From the NCBI RefSeq assembly GCF_032884065.1, contig NW_027062658.1, positions 1 through 64,000 on the forward strand: a stretch of 64,000 nt of DNA, given 5' to 3'. The position numbers and the translations under genes are program-made. How positions within the stretch are numbered: the first letter of the stretch is position 1; every line of letters begins with the position of its first letter. The stretch is from Artemia franciscana. Its lineage: Eukaryota > Arthropoda > Branchiopoda > Anostraca > Artemiidae. Positions 1-10,011 of this stretch are shown here, in pieces. Below the pieces are notes generated by a model. It did not search any database, had not been told where the DNA came from, and was given only the letters and a program-made list of their open reading frames with translations.

Positions 1-197
1 TGTCCCGGTGTCCCGGTCTGTAATTTCTCTTTGAGTGTCCAGGTCGTCATTTATATTCCCTGTGTTCTGGTCGTCATTTGTGTCCCGGTGTCCCGGTCTG
101 TAGTGTCATCTTATAATGACGTCATATACAAAGCCTTATATACTTATAATGACGTCAAATGCAAACCCACAAACAAACAAATATGCATATATACAAC

Positions 198-228
<31 letters not shown>
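1..228 (-). mobile_element. 5' end fragment of a minus-strand Helitron
   Basis: Positions 1-110 are a minisatellite of phrases such as GTCCCGGTCGTCATTTAT. Positions 111-200 carry TGACGTCA octamers and end in ACAACTTATTTATATA, the reverse complement of the Helitron 5' start seen at 39474. The same block recurs in direct orientation at about 4183-4374. The element therefore reads leftwards and continues out of the window. Positions 201-228 are an AT repeat separating it from the next Helitron. It has no coding capacity. Confidence 0.55.
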
Positions 229-229
<1 letters not shown>

Positions 230-1799
230 CTATCTATATATATAAAAATAAGTTGTCTGTCTGTGGATGTGTGGATGGATGTGTGGATGGATGTGTCAGG
301 TGACGTCACCTGAAAAAACTGGATTAGGTGACGTCAAAACTGAAAAAACTAAAAAAAGGCAAAAACTACAAAAAAAACTAAAAACTAATAAAAAAAATAA
401 AAAAGCTAAAAAACTAAAAAAACTATAAAGGTAAAAACCAATAAAAAACTAAAAAAAAAACTGAAAAAACTAAAAAAAGGCAAAAACTACAAAAAAAAAC
501 TAAAAACTAATAAAAAAAGTAAAAAAGCTAAAAAACTAAAAAAACTAAAAAAACTAAAAAAAGGTAAAAAACTAAAAAAAATAAAAAATAAAAAAAAACT
601 AAAAAAAAGGAAAAAACTGAAAAATAAGCTAAAATAAAGGTAAAAACCAATAAAAAACTAAAAAAAAAAAGGAAAAAACTAATAAATGACGACACTCAAA
701 GAGAAAGCGACCAGGACAAAAAACTAAAAAAAAAGGCAAAAACTACAAAAAAACTAAAAACTAATAAAAAAAATAAAAAAGCTAAAAAACTAAAAAAACT
801 AAAAAAAGGTAAAAAACTAAAAAAACTAAAAACTAAAAAAAAACTAAAAAAGGTAAAAACTAAAAGAACTAAAAAAGAAAAAAATAAATGACGACACTCA
901 AAGAGAAAGCGACCAGGACAAAAGGAATGTTCGATTAGCAATCAACAAAGCACCGGGACACAGGGAGTATAAATGACGACCAGGACACAAGTAAAAAAAA
1001 AAATTAACAAAACTGAAAAGAAGGTAAAAACTACAAAAAAACTAAAAAGAAAAAAAAACTAAAAACTAATAAAAAAACTAAAAAATCTAAAAATCTAAAT
1101 AAACTAAAAAAGAAAAAAAAAGGAAAAAAATAAAGGAGAAAAACAAAACTAAAAAACGAATGTATATACAGACCGGTACACCGGGATACAAATGACGACC
1201 GGGACACAGGGAATATAAATAACGACCGGGACACAGGGACACAACTACAACGGGGACACCGGGGGAAACAGGGGGATATAAATGACGACCGGGACAAAAA
1301 AACTAAAAAGAAATAAAAACTAAAAACTAATAAAAAAAACTAAAAAATCTAAAAATCTAAATAAGCTAAAAAAGAAAAAAAAAGGAAAAAAATAAAGGAG
1401 AAAAACAAAACTAAAAAACGAATGTATATACAGACCGGGACACCGGGATACAAATGATGACCGGGACCCGGGACACAGGGAATATAAATGACGACCGGGA
1501 CACAGGGACACAACTACAACGGGGACACCGGGGGAAACAGGGGGATAACCTGACAATCTATTTATATGCAAAGACAATGGGACAGCAAAGAATGTTGTAT
1601 ATTCGCAAGTTTTACGTAGTTAAAACCATATATATATATATATATCTATATTCACAGGTGGGACATAGGGACACAACTACAATGGCGCGTAACTATTATG
1701 GCGCGTAACGACTTACGCGCGCGGGGGGGCTTGGGGGGGGCGCGAAGCGCCCCCACCAACTAGGTGTTGGGGTGGCGCGAAGCGCCACCCCAACAGCTA

Positions 1800-1800
<1 letters not shown>
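229..1800 (+). mobile_element. Non-autonomous Helitron, left arm of palindrome
   Basis: The element starts with TC followed by TATCTATATATATAAAAATA and AAGTTGTCTGTCTG, the same leader as the coding Helitron at 39474. It ends at CTAG (1797-1800) after a GC-rich hairpin of the form GGGGTGGCGC-GAA-GCGCCACCCC. TC at the 5' end, hairpin plus CTRR at the 3' end and no terminal inverted repeat are the hallmarks of Helitrons. The interior is CTAAAAA arrays, GACGACCGGGACACAGGG phrases and a short relic of the helicase C-terminus (about 1548-1630). It encodes no Rep or helicase and would depend on an autonomous copy. It matches 1845-3891 in inverted orientation. Confidence 0.8.
1700..1800 (+). other. 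Helitron 3' terminus with two hairpin-CTAG signals
   Basis: Two stem-loops stand in tandem. The first (about 1735-1756) is followed by CCAACTAG, the second (about 1771-1793) by CAACAGCTAG at the true end. The mirror copy is at 1845-1945, and related ends lie at 5745-5840 and 44520-44595. In Helitrons a hairpin just upstream of CTRR acts as the termination signal for rolling-circle transposition, so this end appears to carry a duplicated terminator. Confidence 0.7.
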
Positions 1801-1834
<34 letters not shown>

Positions 1835-1844
1835 TATATATATA
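1801..1844. repeat. AT dinucleotide repeat at palindrome centre
   Basis: About 44 bp of alternating T and A with a single AA interruption lie between the two facing Helitron CTAG ends. Helitrons insert between A and T, so AT repeats are natural targets. This tract probably is the shared host insertion site. Confidence 0.85.
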
Positions 1845-3888
1845 CTAGCTGTTGGGGTGGCGCTTCGCGCCACCCCAACACCTAGTTGGTGGGGGCGCTT
1901 CGCGCCCCCCCCAAGCCCCCCCGCGCGCGTAAGTCGTTACGCGCCATAATAGTTACGCGCCATTGTAGTTGTGTCCCTATGTCCCACCTGTGAATATAGA
2001 TATATATATATATATATGGTTTTAACTACGTAAAACTTGCGAATATACAACATTCTTTGCTGTCCCATTGTCTTTGCATATAAATAGATTGTCAGGTTTA
2101 CCGACTCTTGAACATGCAACATATAATGGTCCATGGGAAAACAATCTGTATTCAGATCTATACCTCATGATTCTAATGATTGCCCTTGAGCTTTGTTGAT
2201 GGTGATTGCTAATCGACCATTCCCTGTCCCGGTGTCCCGGTCGTCATTTACATCCCCCTGTTTCCCCCGGTGTCCCCGTTGTAGTTGTGTCCCTGTGTCC
2301 CGGTCGTCATTTATATTCCCTGTGTCCCGGGTCCTGGTCATCATTTGTATCCCGGTGTCCCGGTCTGTATATACATTCGTTTTTTAGTTTTGTTTTTCTC
2401 CTTTATTTTTTTCTTTTTTTTTCTTTTTTAGCTTATTTAGATTTTTAGATTTTTTAGTTTTTTTTATTAGTTTTTAGTTTTTATTTCTTTTTAGTTTTTT
2501 TGTCCCGGTCGTCATTTATATCCCCCTGTTTCCCCCGGTGTCCCCGTTGTAGTTGTGTCCCTGTGTCCCGGTCGTTATTTATATTCCCTGTGTCCCGGTC
2601 GTCATTTGTATCCCGGTGTACCGGTCTGTATATACATTCGTTTTTTAGTTTTGTTTTTCTCCTTTATTTTTTTCCTTTTTTTTTCTTTTTTAGTTTATTT
2701 AGATTTTTAGATTTTTTAGTTTTTTTATTAGTTTTTAGTTTTTTTTTCTTTTTAGTTTTTTTGTAGTTTTTACCTTCTTTTTAGTTTTGTTAATTTTTTT
2801 TTTTACTTGTGTCCTGGTCATCATTTATACTCCCTGTGTCCCGGTGCTTTGTTGATTGCTAATCGAACATTCCTTTTGTCCTGGTCGCTTTCTCTTTGAG
2901 TGTCGTCATTTATTTTTTTCTTTTTTAGTTCTTTTAGTTTTTACCTTTTTTAGTTTTTTTTTAGTTTTTAGTTTTTTTAGTTTTTTACCTTTTTTTAGTT
3001 TTTTTAGTTTTTTTAGTTTTTTAGCTTTTTTATTTTTTTTATTAGTTTTTAGTTTTTTTGTAGTTTTTGCCTTTTTTTTAGTTTTTTTAGTTTTTTAGCT
3101 TTTTAATTAGTTTTTAGTTTTTTTTGTAGTTTTTGCCTTTTTTTAGTTTTTTTAGTTTTTTAGCTTTTTTATTTTTTTTATTAGTTTTTAGTTTTTTTTG
3201 TAGTTTTTGCCTTTTTTTAGTTTTTTCAGTTTTGACGTCACCTGATCCAGTTTTTTCAGGTGACGTCACCTGATCCACGATCCACAGATCCACAGACAAC
3301 TTATTTTTATATATATAGATAGTTTTTTTTTTTTTACTTATGTCCTGGTCGTCATTTATACTCCCTGTGTCCCGGTGCTTTGTTGATTGCTAATCGAACA
3401 TTCCTTTTGTCCTGGTCGCTTTCTCTTTGAGTGTCGTCATTTATTAGTTTTTTCCTTTTTTTTTAGTTTTTTATTGGTTTTTACCTTTATTTTAGCTTAT
3501 TTTTCAGTTTTTTCCTTTTTTTTAGTTTTTTTTTATTTTTTATTTTTTTTAGTTTTTTACCTTTTTTTAGTTTTTTTAGTTTTTTTAGTTTTTTAGCTTT
3601 TTTACTTTTTTTATTAGTTTTTAGTTTTTTTTTGTAGTTTTTGCCTTTTTTTAGTTTTTTCAGTTTTTTTTTTAGTTTTTTATTGGTTTTTACCTTTATA
3701 GTTTTTTTAGTTTTTTAGCTTTTTTATTTTTTTTATTAGTTTTTAGTTTTTTTTGTAGTTTTTGCCTTTTTTTAGTTTTTTCAGTTTTGACGTCACCTAA
3801 TCCAGTTTTTTCAGGTGACGTCACCTGACACATCCATCCATCCATCCATCCACACATCCATCCACAGACAACTTATTTTTATATATAT

Positions 3889-3891
<3 letters not shown>
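1845..3891 (-). mobile_element. Non-autonomous Helitron, right arm of palindrome
   Basis: Read on the minus strand it starts with TC at 3891 and the AAGTTGTCTGTGG leader, and ends at CTAG at 1845 after the same double hairpin as 229-1800. The inner part is nearly identical to the left arm in inverted order (for example 1031-1297 against 2500-2766). It keeps about 150 bp (about 2098-2250) that the left arm lacks; that segment is the end of the helicase gene. It also carries an internal tandem duplication: a second leader and 5' end at about 3235-3320 precedes a repeat of the following 500 bp. Confidence 0.8.

Positions 3892-3946
<55 letters not shown>
3892..3946. repeat. AT microsatellite
   Basis: A pure AT dinucleotide repeat of about 55 bp lies directly outside the TC end of the right-arm Helitron. 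It corresponds to the AT spacer found inside Helitrons between the helicase tail and the 3' end, so the right-arm element appears to have inserted there. Confidence 0.85.
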
Positions 3947-3951
<5 letters not shown>

Positions 3952-4374
3952 TTTAACTAAGTAAAACTTGCAAATATACAACATTCTTCGCTGTCCCATT
4001 GTCTGTGGATATAAATAGATTGTCAGGTTCACCGACTCTTGAACATGCAACATATAACTGTCCATGGGAAAAACAATCCCAGTCGTCATTTGTTTCCCAG
4101 TGTCCAAATCTGTAATTTTTCTTTGAGTTTCCCGGTCGTCATTTATAGTCCCTGTGTTCCGGTGTTCCGTCGTCATTTGTGTCCCGGTGTCCCGGTCTGT
4201 AATTTCTCTTTGAATGTCACGGTCGTCATTTATATTCCCTGTGTCCCGGTTTCCCGGTCTCTAGTGTCATCTTAAAATAATTTCGTATACAAAGCCTTAT
4301 ATACTAATGGCGTCATATACAAACTAAAAAACAAATAAACATGCACACAAACAACTTATTTTTATATATATAGA
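3947..4374 (-). mobile_element. Helitron fragment with helicase tail and 5' end
   Basis: On the minus strand the 5' TC is at about 4374, followed by the leader, GTCCCGGTCGTC phrases (about 4085-4260) and, at 3950-4075, a relic of the last 40 or so codons of the Helitron helicase (compare 44130-44250). It is the interrupted host copy into which 1845-3891 inserted. It has no intact frame. Confidence 0.6.
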
Positions 4375-4800
4375 TATAGTTTCTTTTTTAATTTTTCTTT
4401 TTTTAGTTTTGCAGCTTTTTTAGTTTTTTTTTAGCTTTTCGTCTTTCTATTTTTTTACCTTTTTTCAATTTTTTAGATTTTTCTTTTTAGATTTTTCTTT
4501 TTTTAGTTTTTTTCCATGGGAATTGTTCATGGGAAAAACAATCCGTATTCAGATCTATACCTCATAATTCTAATGCATGGTGGGTGGGCCATTCCCTGCA
4601 TCTCTCTTGTCATTTATATATCCCCCCGTGCCCCCCTGTGTCCCCGTTGTAGTTCTTCTATTTTTTAGTTTTGTAGCTTTTTTAGCTTTTTTCTTTTTAG
4701 TTTTTTCTTTTTTTAGTTTTTCATTTTTTTAGCTTTTTTCTTTTTAGTTTTTTCTTTTTTTTAAAAAAAATAAAATACGAGACTTGCAGGTTTAAAAAAA
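4375..4800. repeat. T-rich TTTTTAG arrays
   Basis: Low-complexity sequence made of TTTTTAGTTTTTT-type words with short Helitron-derived islands, for example about 4510-4655 with a helicase-tail word and GTCCCCGTTGTAG phrases. It has no coding potential. Confidence 0.6.
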
Positions 4801-4940
4801 CCAGACTTGCAGTTGACAGAGAAAGTAAAAAAAGAAGGCGTGTCGAGGAATCGCAAGAGTAACGTGAAAACAGGTTTGAGGCCTTAAGAGATAATGTCAA
4901 CAGAAAGCGTGCCGCGGAATCACAGATTAAATTTTACAAA
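4800..4940 (+). pseudogene. Relic of Helitron ORF1 charged repeats
   Basis: The sequence translates into degenerate copies of the RESKKRRRAEESQE-type repeat found at the N-terminus of the Helitron protein at 39724, with stops at about 4860 and 4888. It runs directly into a CTAAAAA array at about 4940. It is a short, non-functional piece. Confidence 0.6.
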
Positions 4941-5095
4941 AAATTAAAAAAAAAGGTAAAAAACTAAAAAGAAAAATAGGCTAAAAAACTAAAAAAGCTA
5001 AAAAACTAAAAAAAACTTAAAAAGAAAAAAACTAAAAAGTAAAAAAGGAAAAATGAGAAAATAAAAAAGAAAAACTAAAAAAGAAACTTTATATA
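4941..5095. repeat. A-rich CTAAAAA array
   Basis: Words such as AAACTAAAAAGAAAA repeat irregularly, directly continuous with the ORF1 repeat relic. They carry no gene signal. Confidence 0.65.
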
Positions 5096-5345
5096 TACAA
5101 ATATAAGTTTTTGTCGACTGACGTCATGTTTGTCGACTGGCATCATTATAAGGATTGTGTATTATGACGTCATTTTATATGTTTGCAGATGACGTCCTTA
5201 TAAGTTGACGTCATTATAAGTATATAAGGCTTTATATATGACGTCATTATACGTATCTAAGGCTTGCGATTCAAAGAGAATATTTAGTACAAATCCTACA
5301 ATGGCAGAAGAAACATCCGAGGAATCAAATCGTGCAAAAAATTAA
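5096..5345 (+). mobile_element. Helitron 5' leader fragment
   Basis: A TATATA stretch is followed by AAGTTTTTGTCGACTGACG, several GACGTCAT words (5121, 5166, 5207, 5241) and a possible start codon at 5300 in a MAEETSEE frame that stops after about 14 codons. The order matches the leader and ORF1 start of the Helitron at 39474. The remainder is decayed. Confidence 0.6.
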
Positions 5346-5630
5346 AGCATGTTTGTTTTTTTGTATGTTTGAGGGATTGAATATGACGTCTAAAAATGAA
5401 AAAAATTAAAACTAAAGAAAAAATGTAAAAACTAAAAAGAAAAAAAAACTAAAAACACTAAAAAAAGAAAAAACTAAAAAAGAAAAAAAGACGAAAATAC
5501 TAATAAAGAAAAACTAAAAAAGAGAAAAAAATTAAAAACAGAAAAACAAAAGAAAAGAAAAAACTAAAATAGAAAATAAACTAAGAAGGAAAAAACTAAA
5601 AAAGAAAAACTAAAAAACAGGAAAAACCTT
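5346..5630. repeat. A-rich CTAAAAA array
   Basis: Irregular repeats of AAAAACTAAAAAAGAAAA follow the leader fragment. There is no coding signal. Confidence 0.6.
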
Positions 5631-5635
5631 AAACA

Positions 5636-5888
5636 CCTACACCTAGTTGGTGTTCCCCCAAGCCCCCCGCACGCGTAAGTCGTTACGCGCCATTTTAGTT
5701 GTGTCCCTGTCTCCCACCTGTGAATATAGATATATATCTATATACTAGCAGTTGGGGTGGCGCTTCGCGCCACCCCAACACCTAGTTGGTGGGGGTGCTT
5801 CGCGCCCCCCAAAGCCCCCCGCGCGCGTAAGTCGATACGCGCCATATTAGTTACGCGCCATTGTAGTTGTGTCCCTGTGTCCCACCTG

Positions 5889-5934
<46 letters not shown>
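5636..5934 (-). mobile_element. Two adjacent Helitron 3' ends
   Basis: On the minus strand a complete Helitron 3' region (CACAGGTGGGACACAGGG, GGCGCG words, two hairpins) ends in CTAG at 5748-5745. Directly beyond it an AT spacer and a second, truncated 3' region (5640-5735) follow, lacking the last hairpin. This is a head-to-tail pair of Helitron ends. A further AT repeat (about 5890-5930) separates it from the reverse transcriptase relic. Confidence 0.65.
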
Positions 5935-5935
<1 letters not shown>

Positions 5936-6119
5936 AGAAATAAAACATACAAAAAAAAGAGACAGAAGTAGAAAAGGAAGACTGTTTTCCTAAATTAGTG
6001 ATTAATATAGACCTGCACTTGAATGAGCACTTGAACAGAGAATGGATATTCTCTACCCAGCACAGTGTTGTGGCTACCATAGAATATCCATGGCATCCCA
6101 TTGTCAGGTATCACCCCCA

Positions 6120-7105
6120 AAATACATGCCTATGAAAGAAAAAAAAAACAAAAAAAAACAGCAAATTTAAAACAACCAAGTAAAACCAAAACAAGCTTAT
6201 CCTGTTAATATATCCCTCTTTTTAGCAACAATAGGTAAACTAAATATTATAAATTTTACCAAACCACAAATATTAACACATTGCAAAAAATCTGAATGAA
6301 CTAAACAATTATAGAATTCATCTTTACTATGTGGCTAATTTTAAAAACAAAACCGCTCAATTAGAAACACAATTCAAAATAAATGGCGCTGCGACAACAA
6401 TTCTCGAACCTCCGAAATTAGTTGAAAATTTCTTCAAGTATTTCTAGATAATTCTTTTGATATTTATTTAAAAGTTCGTTATAATGAAAACTAAATTTTT
6501 TAAATTGCCAAGTTAATTTATTTGCAGAAAAACCTCTTGATATCAATTTTTGGCTTAAGATTTTACATCTATTTTTAAAATCAATATAATTACTACAAAT
6601 CCTTGCATAACGAAGTAACTGTGAGAAAAACGCTGAATATGTGATATTTGAGTGTATATTACTTTCAGGGAATGGGAAAATAATTACTTCAAAATCAAAA
6701 TCATCCGTTTTATTATACATTTTAAAACTTAATTTATTATTATCACAAATATTAATATTTAAATCTAAGAAATGATCTTCATGACCAGCGCCATGACTAG
6801 GCTCAAGAATAAGCTCTGATGGATATATATTTTTAGAAATATCAATGAAATCCTTACAATTTAAGACCAAAATATCATCTAAATATCTTTTATTATTTGA
6901 CAAAACATGTTTTAAATTAATTGGATTATTCTTATCCATCATATATTTATATTCTAGTTGACTTAAAAACAAGTCAGCTATAAATGGGCTGGCATTCCCC
7001 CCCATGGGAATTCCAACAATTTCGCTTGTACAAATCACCCCCAAATCTTATATAAGTATTGTATAAAACAAATCTAATAACTCAAAAATCATATCCAAAA
7101 TCATT
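6120..7105 (-). pseudogene. YLDD-type reverse transcriptase relic
   Basis: A 208-codon frame (7044-6418, minus) contains GIPMGGNASPFIADLFLSQL, matching the RT box before the catalytic loop, and then KRYLDDIL, whose DD are the metal-binding aspartates. The frame can be extended upstream to about 7105 across one stop. Similar stand-alone proteins with a GIPMGTN motif occur in many invertebrate genomes; a Penelope-like origin is possible but not shown here. No endonuclease is visible. Positions 5940-6117 may be more of the same element. It is probably a dead retroelement fragment. Confidence 0.6.
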
Positions 7106-7190
7106 TTCAATTAAATTCTCATCCTCTATATTTACCTTTTCGTAAACATTAGTTGTGCATAACTAATGTTATGCACAATTAATGTTATGC

Positions 7191-7450
<260 letters not shown>

Positions 7451-7459
7451 AAAACACCA

Positions 7460-7545
7460 AAATGAACATGCTGGAGTAGTCACTCGGTGAGAGAGGGTGT
7501 CAGAACGGAGAATGAAGGTCCCAGGTTCAAATCCTGGTTAGGCTA
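7460..7545 (+). ncRNA. tRNA-like segment (SINE head)
   Basis: The sequence has an A-box-like TAGTCACTCGGTGA and a B box GGTTCAAATCC inside a CCAGG..CCTGG T-arm. These are the internal RNA polymerase III promoter boxes of tRNAs and tRNA-derived SINEs. The anticodon arm is not convincing and an A-rich tail follows, so a SINE head is more likely than a working tRNA gene. It sits 160 bp inside a Helitron 5' end, as does the copy at 44706. Confidence 0.5.
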
Positions 7546-7594
7546 AAAAAAGGTAAAAAACTTAAAACTAAAAAAGAAACTGAAAAACTAAAAA

Positions 7595-8846
7595 AAAGCA
7601 AAAACTACAAAAAAAAACTAAAAACTAATAAAAAAATAAAAAAGCTAAAAAACTAAAAAAACTAAAAAAACTAAAAAAAGGTAAAAAACTAAAAAAACTA
7701 AAAACTAAAAAAAACTAAAAAAAAGTAAAAAACTGAAAAATAAGCTAAAATAAAGGTAAAAACCAATAAAAAACTAAAAAGAAAAAAAGGAAAAAACTAA
7801 AAAAAATTTTCATCTAAAAAACTAAAAAAAATTAAAAAAGGTAAAAACTAAAAGAACTAAAAAAGAAAAAAATAAATGACGACACTCAAAGAGAAAGCGA
7901 CCAGGACAAAAGGAATGTTCGATTAGCAATCAACAAAGCACCGGGACACAGGGAGTATAAATGACGACCAGGACATAAGTAAAAAAAAAACTAACAAAAC
8001 TAAAAAGAAGGTAAAAACTACAAAAAAACTAAAAAGAAAAACAAACTAAAAACTAATAAAAAATCTAAAAATCTAAATAAACTAAAAAAGAAAAAAAAGG
8101 AAAAAAATAAAGGAGAAAAACAAAACTAAAAAACGAATGTAGAATATGGAGATAGTAATACCAGCCATAGCAGTACAAGTCTAAAATACAGAAGGAAAGC
8201 GAACAAAAATGAGTTTTTGAAACTAAAAAAAGGCAAAAACTACAAAAAAAAACTAAAAACTAATAAAAAAATAAAAAAGCTAAAAAACTAAAAAAACTAA
8301 AAAAACTAAAAAAAGGTAAAAAACTAAAAAAACTAAAAACTAAAAAAAAACTAAAAAAAAGAAAAAACTGAAAAATAAGCTAAAATAAAGGTAAAAACCA
8401 ATAAAAAACTAAAAAGGAAAAAACTAAAAAAATTTTCATCTAAAAAACTAAAAAAAATTAAAAAAGGTAAAAACTAAAAGAACTAAAAACGAAAAAAATA
8501 AATGACGACACTCAAAGAGAAAGCGACCAGGACAAAAGGAATGTTCGATTAGCAATCAACAAAGCACCGGGACACAGGGAGTATAAATGACGACCAGGAC
8601 ATAAGTAAAAAAAAAACTAACAAAACTAAAAAGAAGGTAAAAACTACAAAAAAACTAAAAAGAAAAACAAACTAAAAACTAATAAAAAATCTAAAAATCT
8701 AAATAAACTAAAAAAGAAAAAAAAGGAAAAAAATAAAGGAGAAAAACAAAACTAAAAAACGAATGTAGAATATGGAGATAGTAATACCAGCCATAGCAGT
8801 ACAAGTCTAAAATACAGAAGGAAAGCGAACAAAAATGAGTTTTTGA
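7595..8846. repeat. 626-bp tandem duplication of Helitron interior
   Basis: Two near-identical units (about 7595-8220 and 8221-8846) each contain a CTAAAAA array, the ATAAATGACGACACTC phrase, GCAATCAACAAAGCACCGGG and a unique tail ATATGGAGATAGTAATACC (8143 and 8769). The arrays match the interior of the Helitrons at 229-3891. There is no coding capacity. Confidence 0.8.
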
Positions 8847-9056
8847 AGGCCAAACGAAAATACTAAAGAAACACAAAAAAGAGAATATTTTGAGAGAACA
8901 ACCGCTTCTCTTCTTCAGTGCGAACAAAATAATATAATGAAGGAAAATGCCGAAGAAAAATTTTCTTTTGTTCGCGCTGAAGAAGAGAGGCGGTTGTTTT
9001 CTCAAAATAGTCGCTTTATGTTTTCCTTAAGTGTTTTCATTTGGCCTTTAAAAAGC
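8841..9056. mobile_element. Foldback element, 90-bp arms
   Basis: The left arm (about 8841-8931) starts TTTGAAGGCCAAACGAAAA. The right arm (about 8966-9056) is its reverse complement with few mismatches and ends TTTTCATTTGGCCTTTAAAA. The loop is about 34 bp. It is a MITE-like hairpin without a gene, inserted at the edge of the duplicated Helitron interior. Confidence 0.75.
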
Positions 9057-9195
9057 CCGTTTTTGATCGTTTTCTGTCTTGATGTTATGTGGTCTAAGAA
9101 ATTATCTTGGTAGTAGAAGTTGTATACACATTTTGTATTTTGCCTTGTTCATCATCCCCCTTTACATGCCTTGAAAGTTTAAACTTGATACCCTA

Positions 9196-9520
9196 AACTA
9201 GTTGTTCTCAAACTTATTTAGTTACTGTACCCCTTTTTACCCACAAAAACTTTAGGTACCCCTAATAAGTTACCGGTATTATGTAAACTACAGTTGAAAT
9301 ATAAATAAAATTGCCAGCTGTAAAGTTAAAGATTTGTTTAAATTTTTCCTTCATTTTAATTTTTTTTTTCATTTTTAATTTTTTTTTTTTTGTGTTTCAT
9401 TTTTGGTTTGTTTGATTTAGTTTTTTTTTTCACCCCAAAGGGTACGCGTACCACAATTTAAGAACCACTACCCTTCACCCCAAGGGGTACGCGTACCACA
9501 ATTTAAGAACCATTACCCTA
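9196..9520. mobile_element. hAT-like MITE with duplicated end
   Basis: The left end CTAGTTGTTCTCAAACTT pairs imperfectly with TTTAAGAACCACTACCC near 9460. The interior has GTACCCC words typical of a widespread animal MITE with GTGGTTCTCAAA termini. The right end, from CACCCCAAAGGGTACGCG to AAGAACCA, is present twice in tandem (about 9431-9475 and 9477-9520). Assignment to the hAT superfamily is by resemblance only. Confidence 0.45.
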
Positions 9521-9712
9521 GACCATTCCTAGGATATTGCTGACACACCCTTTGTACAACGTGCAAGTATTTCCAGAATATTTCACCTTCATAACCATAG
9601 CCTCAGTAGTAGTAGTCGTAGTAACAGCAAGGTGCCTTTTAGTTAGTTCGACATCTCCCTTAACACGTCCTGAAAGTTACGATTTAATAATCTAAGCTGT
9701 TCCTGAGAAATT
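9520..9712. other. No recognisable feature
   Basis: This stretch contains a few GTAGTAGTAGTCGTAG words and no gene or clear repeat unit. Confidence 0.4.
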
Positions 9713-10011
9713 ATTAAATAAAAAAAACGAGTTTTTTTAACTGAAAGTAAGGAGCGACATTAAAACTTAAAACGCACAGAAATTACTTCGTATATGAAAG
9801 AGGCTGCTTCCTCATCAACGCCCCGCTCTTTACGCTAAAGTTTGACTCTTTCTCTCAATTCTTCTTTTTAAAACAGTAAAAAACTTTAGCGTAAAGAGCG
9901 GGGCGTTGATGAGGAAGCAGCCTCTTTCATATACGAAGTAATTTCTGTGCGTTTTAAGTTTTAATGTCGCTCCTTACTTTCAGTTAAAAAAACTCGTTTT
10001 TTTTATTTAAT
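9713..10011. repeat. Long hairpin of F17
   Basis: The left arm carries AACTGAAAGTAAGGAGCGAC, CGTATATGAAAGAGGCTGC and CGCTCTTTACGCTAAAG. The right arm repeats these in reverse complement with almost no mismatch, and the loop is about 40 bp. Equivalent hairpins occur at 19042-19340, 59496-59791 and 62649-62946. The arms differ between copies but match each other within a copy. Confidence 0.85.

Noticed and set aside
116-313. Tyr/Ile-rich open frames over AT repeats (also 1696-1949 and 7166-7363)
   Set aside because: They are translations of AT dinucleotides plus Helitron ends; both strands give similar frames because the sequence is palindromic.
330-890. CTAAAAA/TTTTTAG arrays as telomeric repeats
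   Set aside because: The unit is irregular, internal to Helitrons and unlike the arthropod TTAGG repeat.
696-1297. Phe/Ser/Leu-rich frames resembling membrane proteins (also 2500-3596 and 8691-9005)
   Set aside because: They arise from TTTTTAG arrays and minisatellite phrases and have no codon bias or domain.
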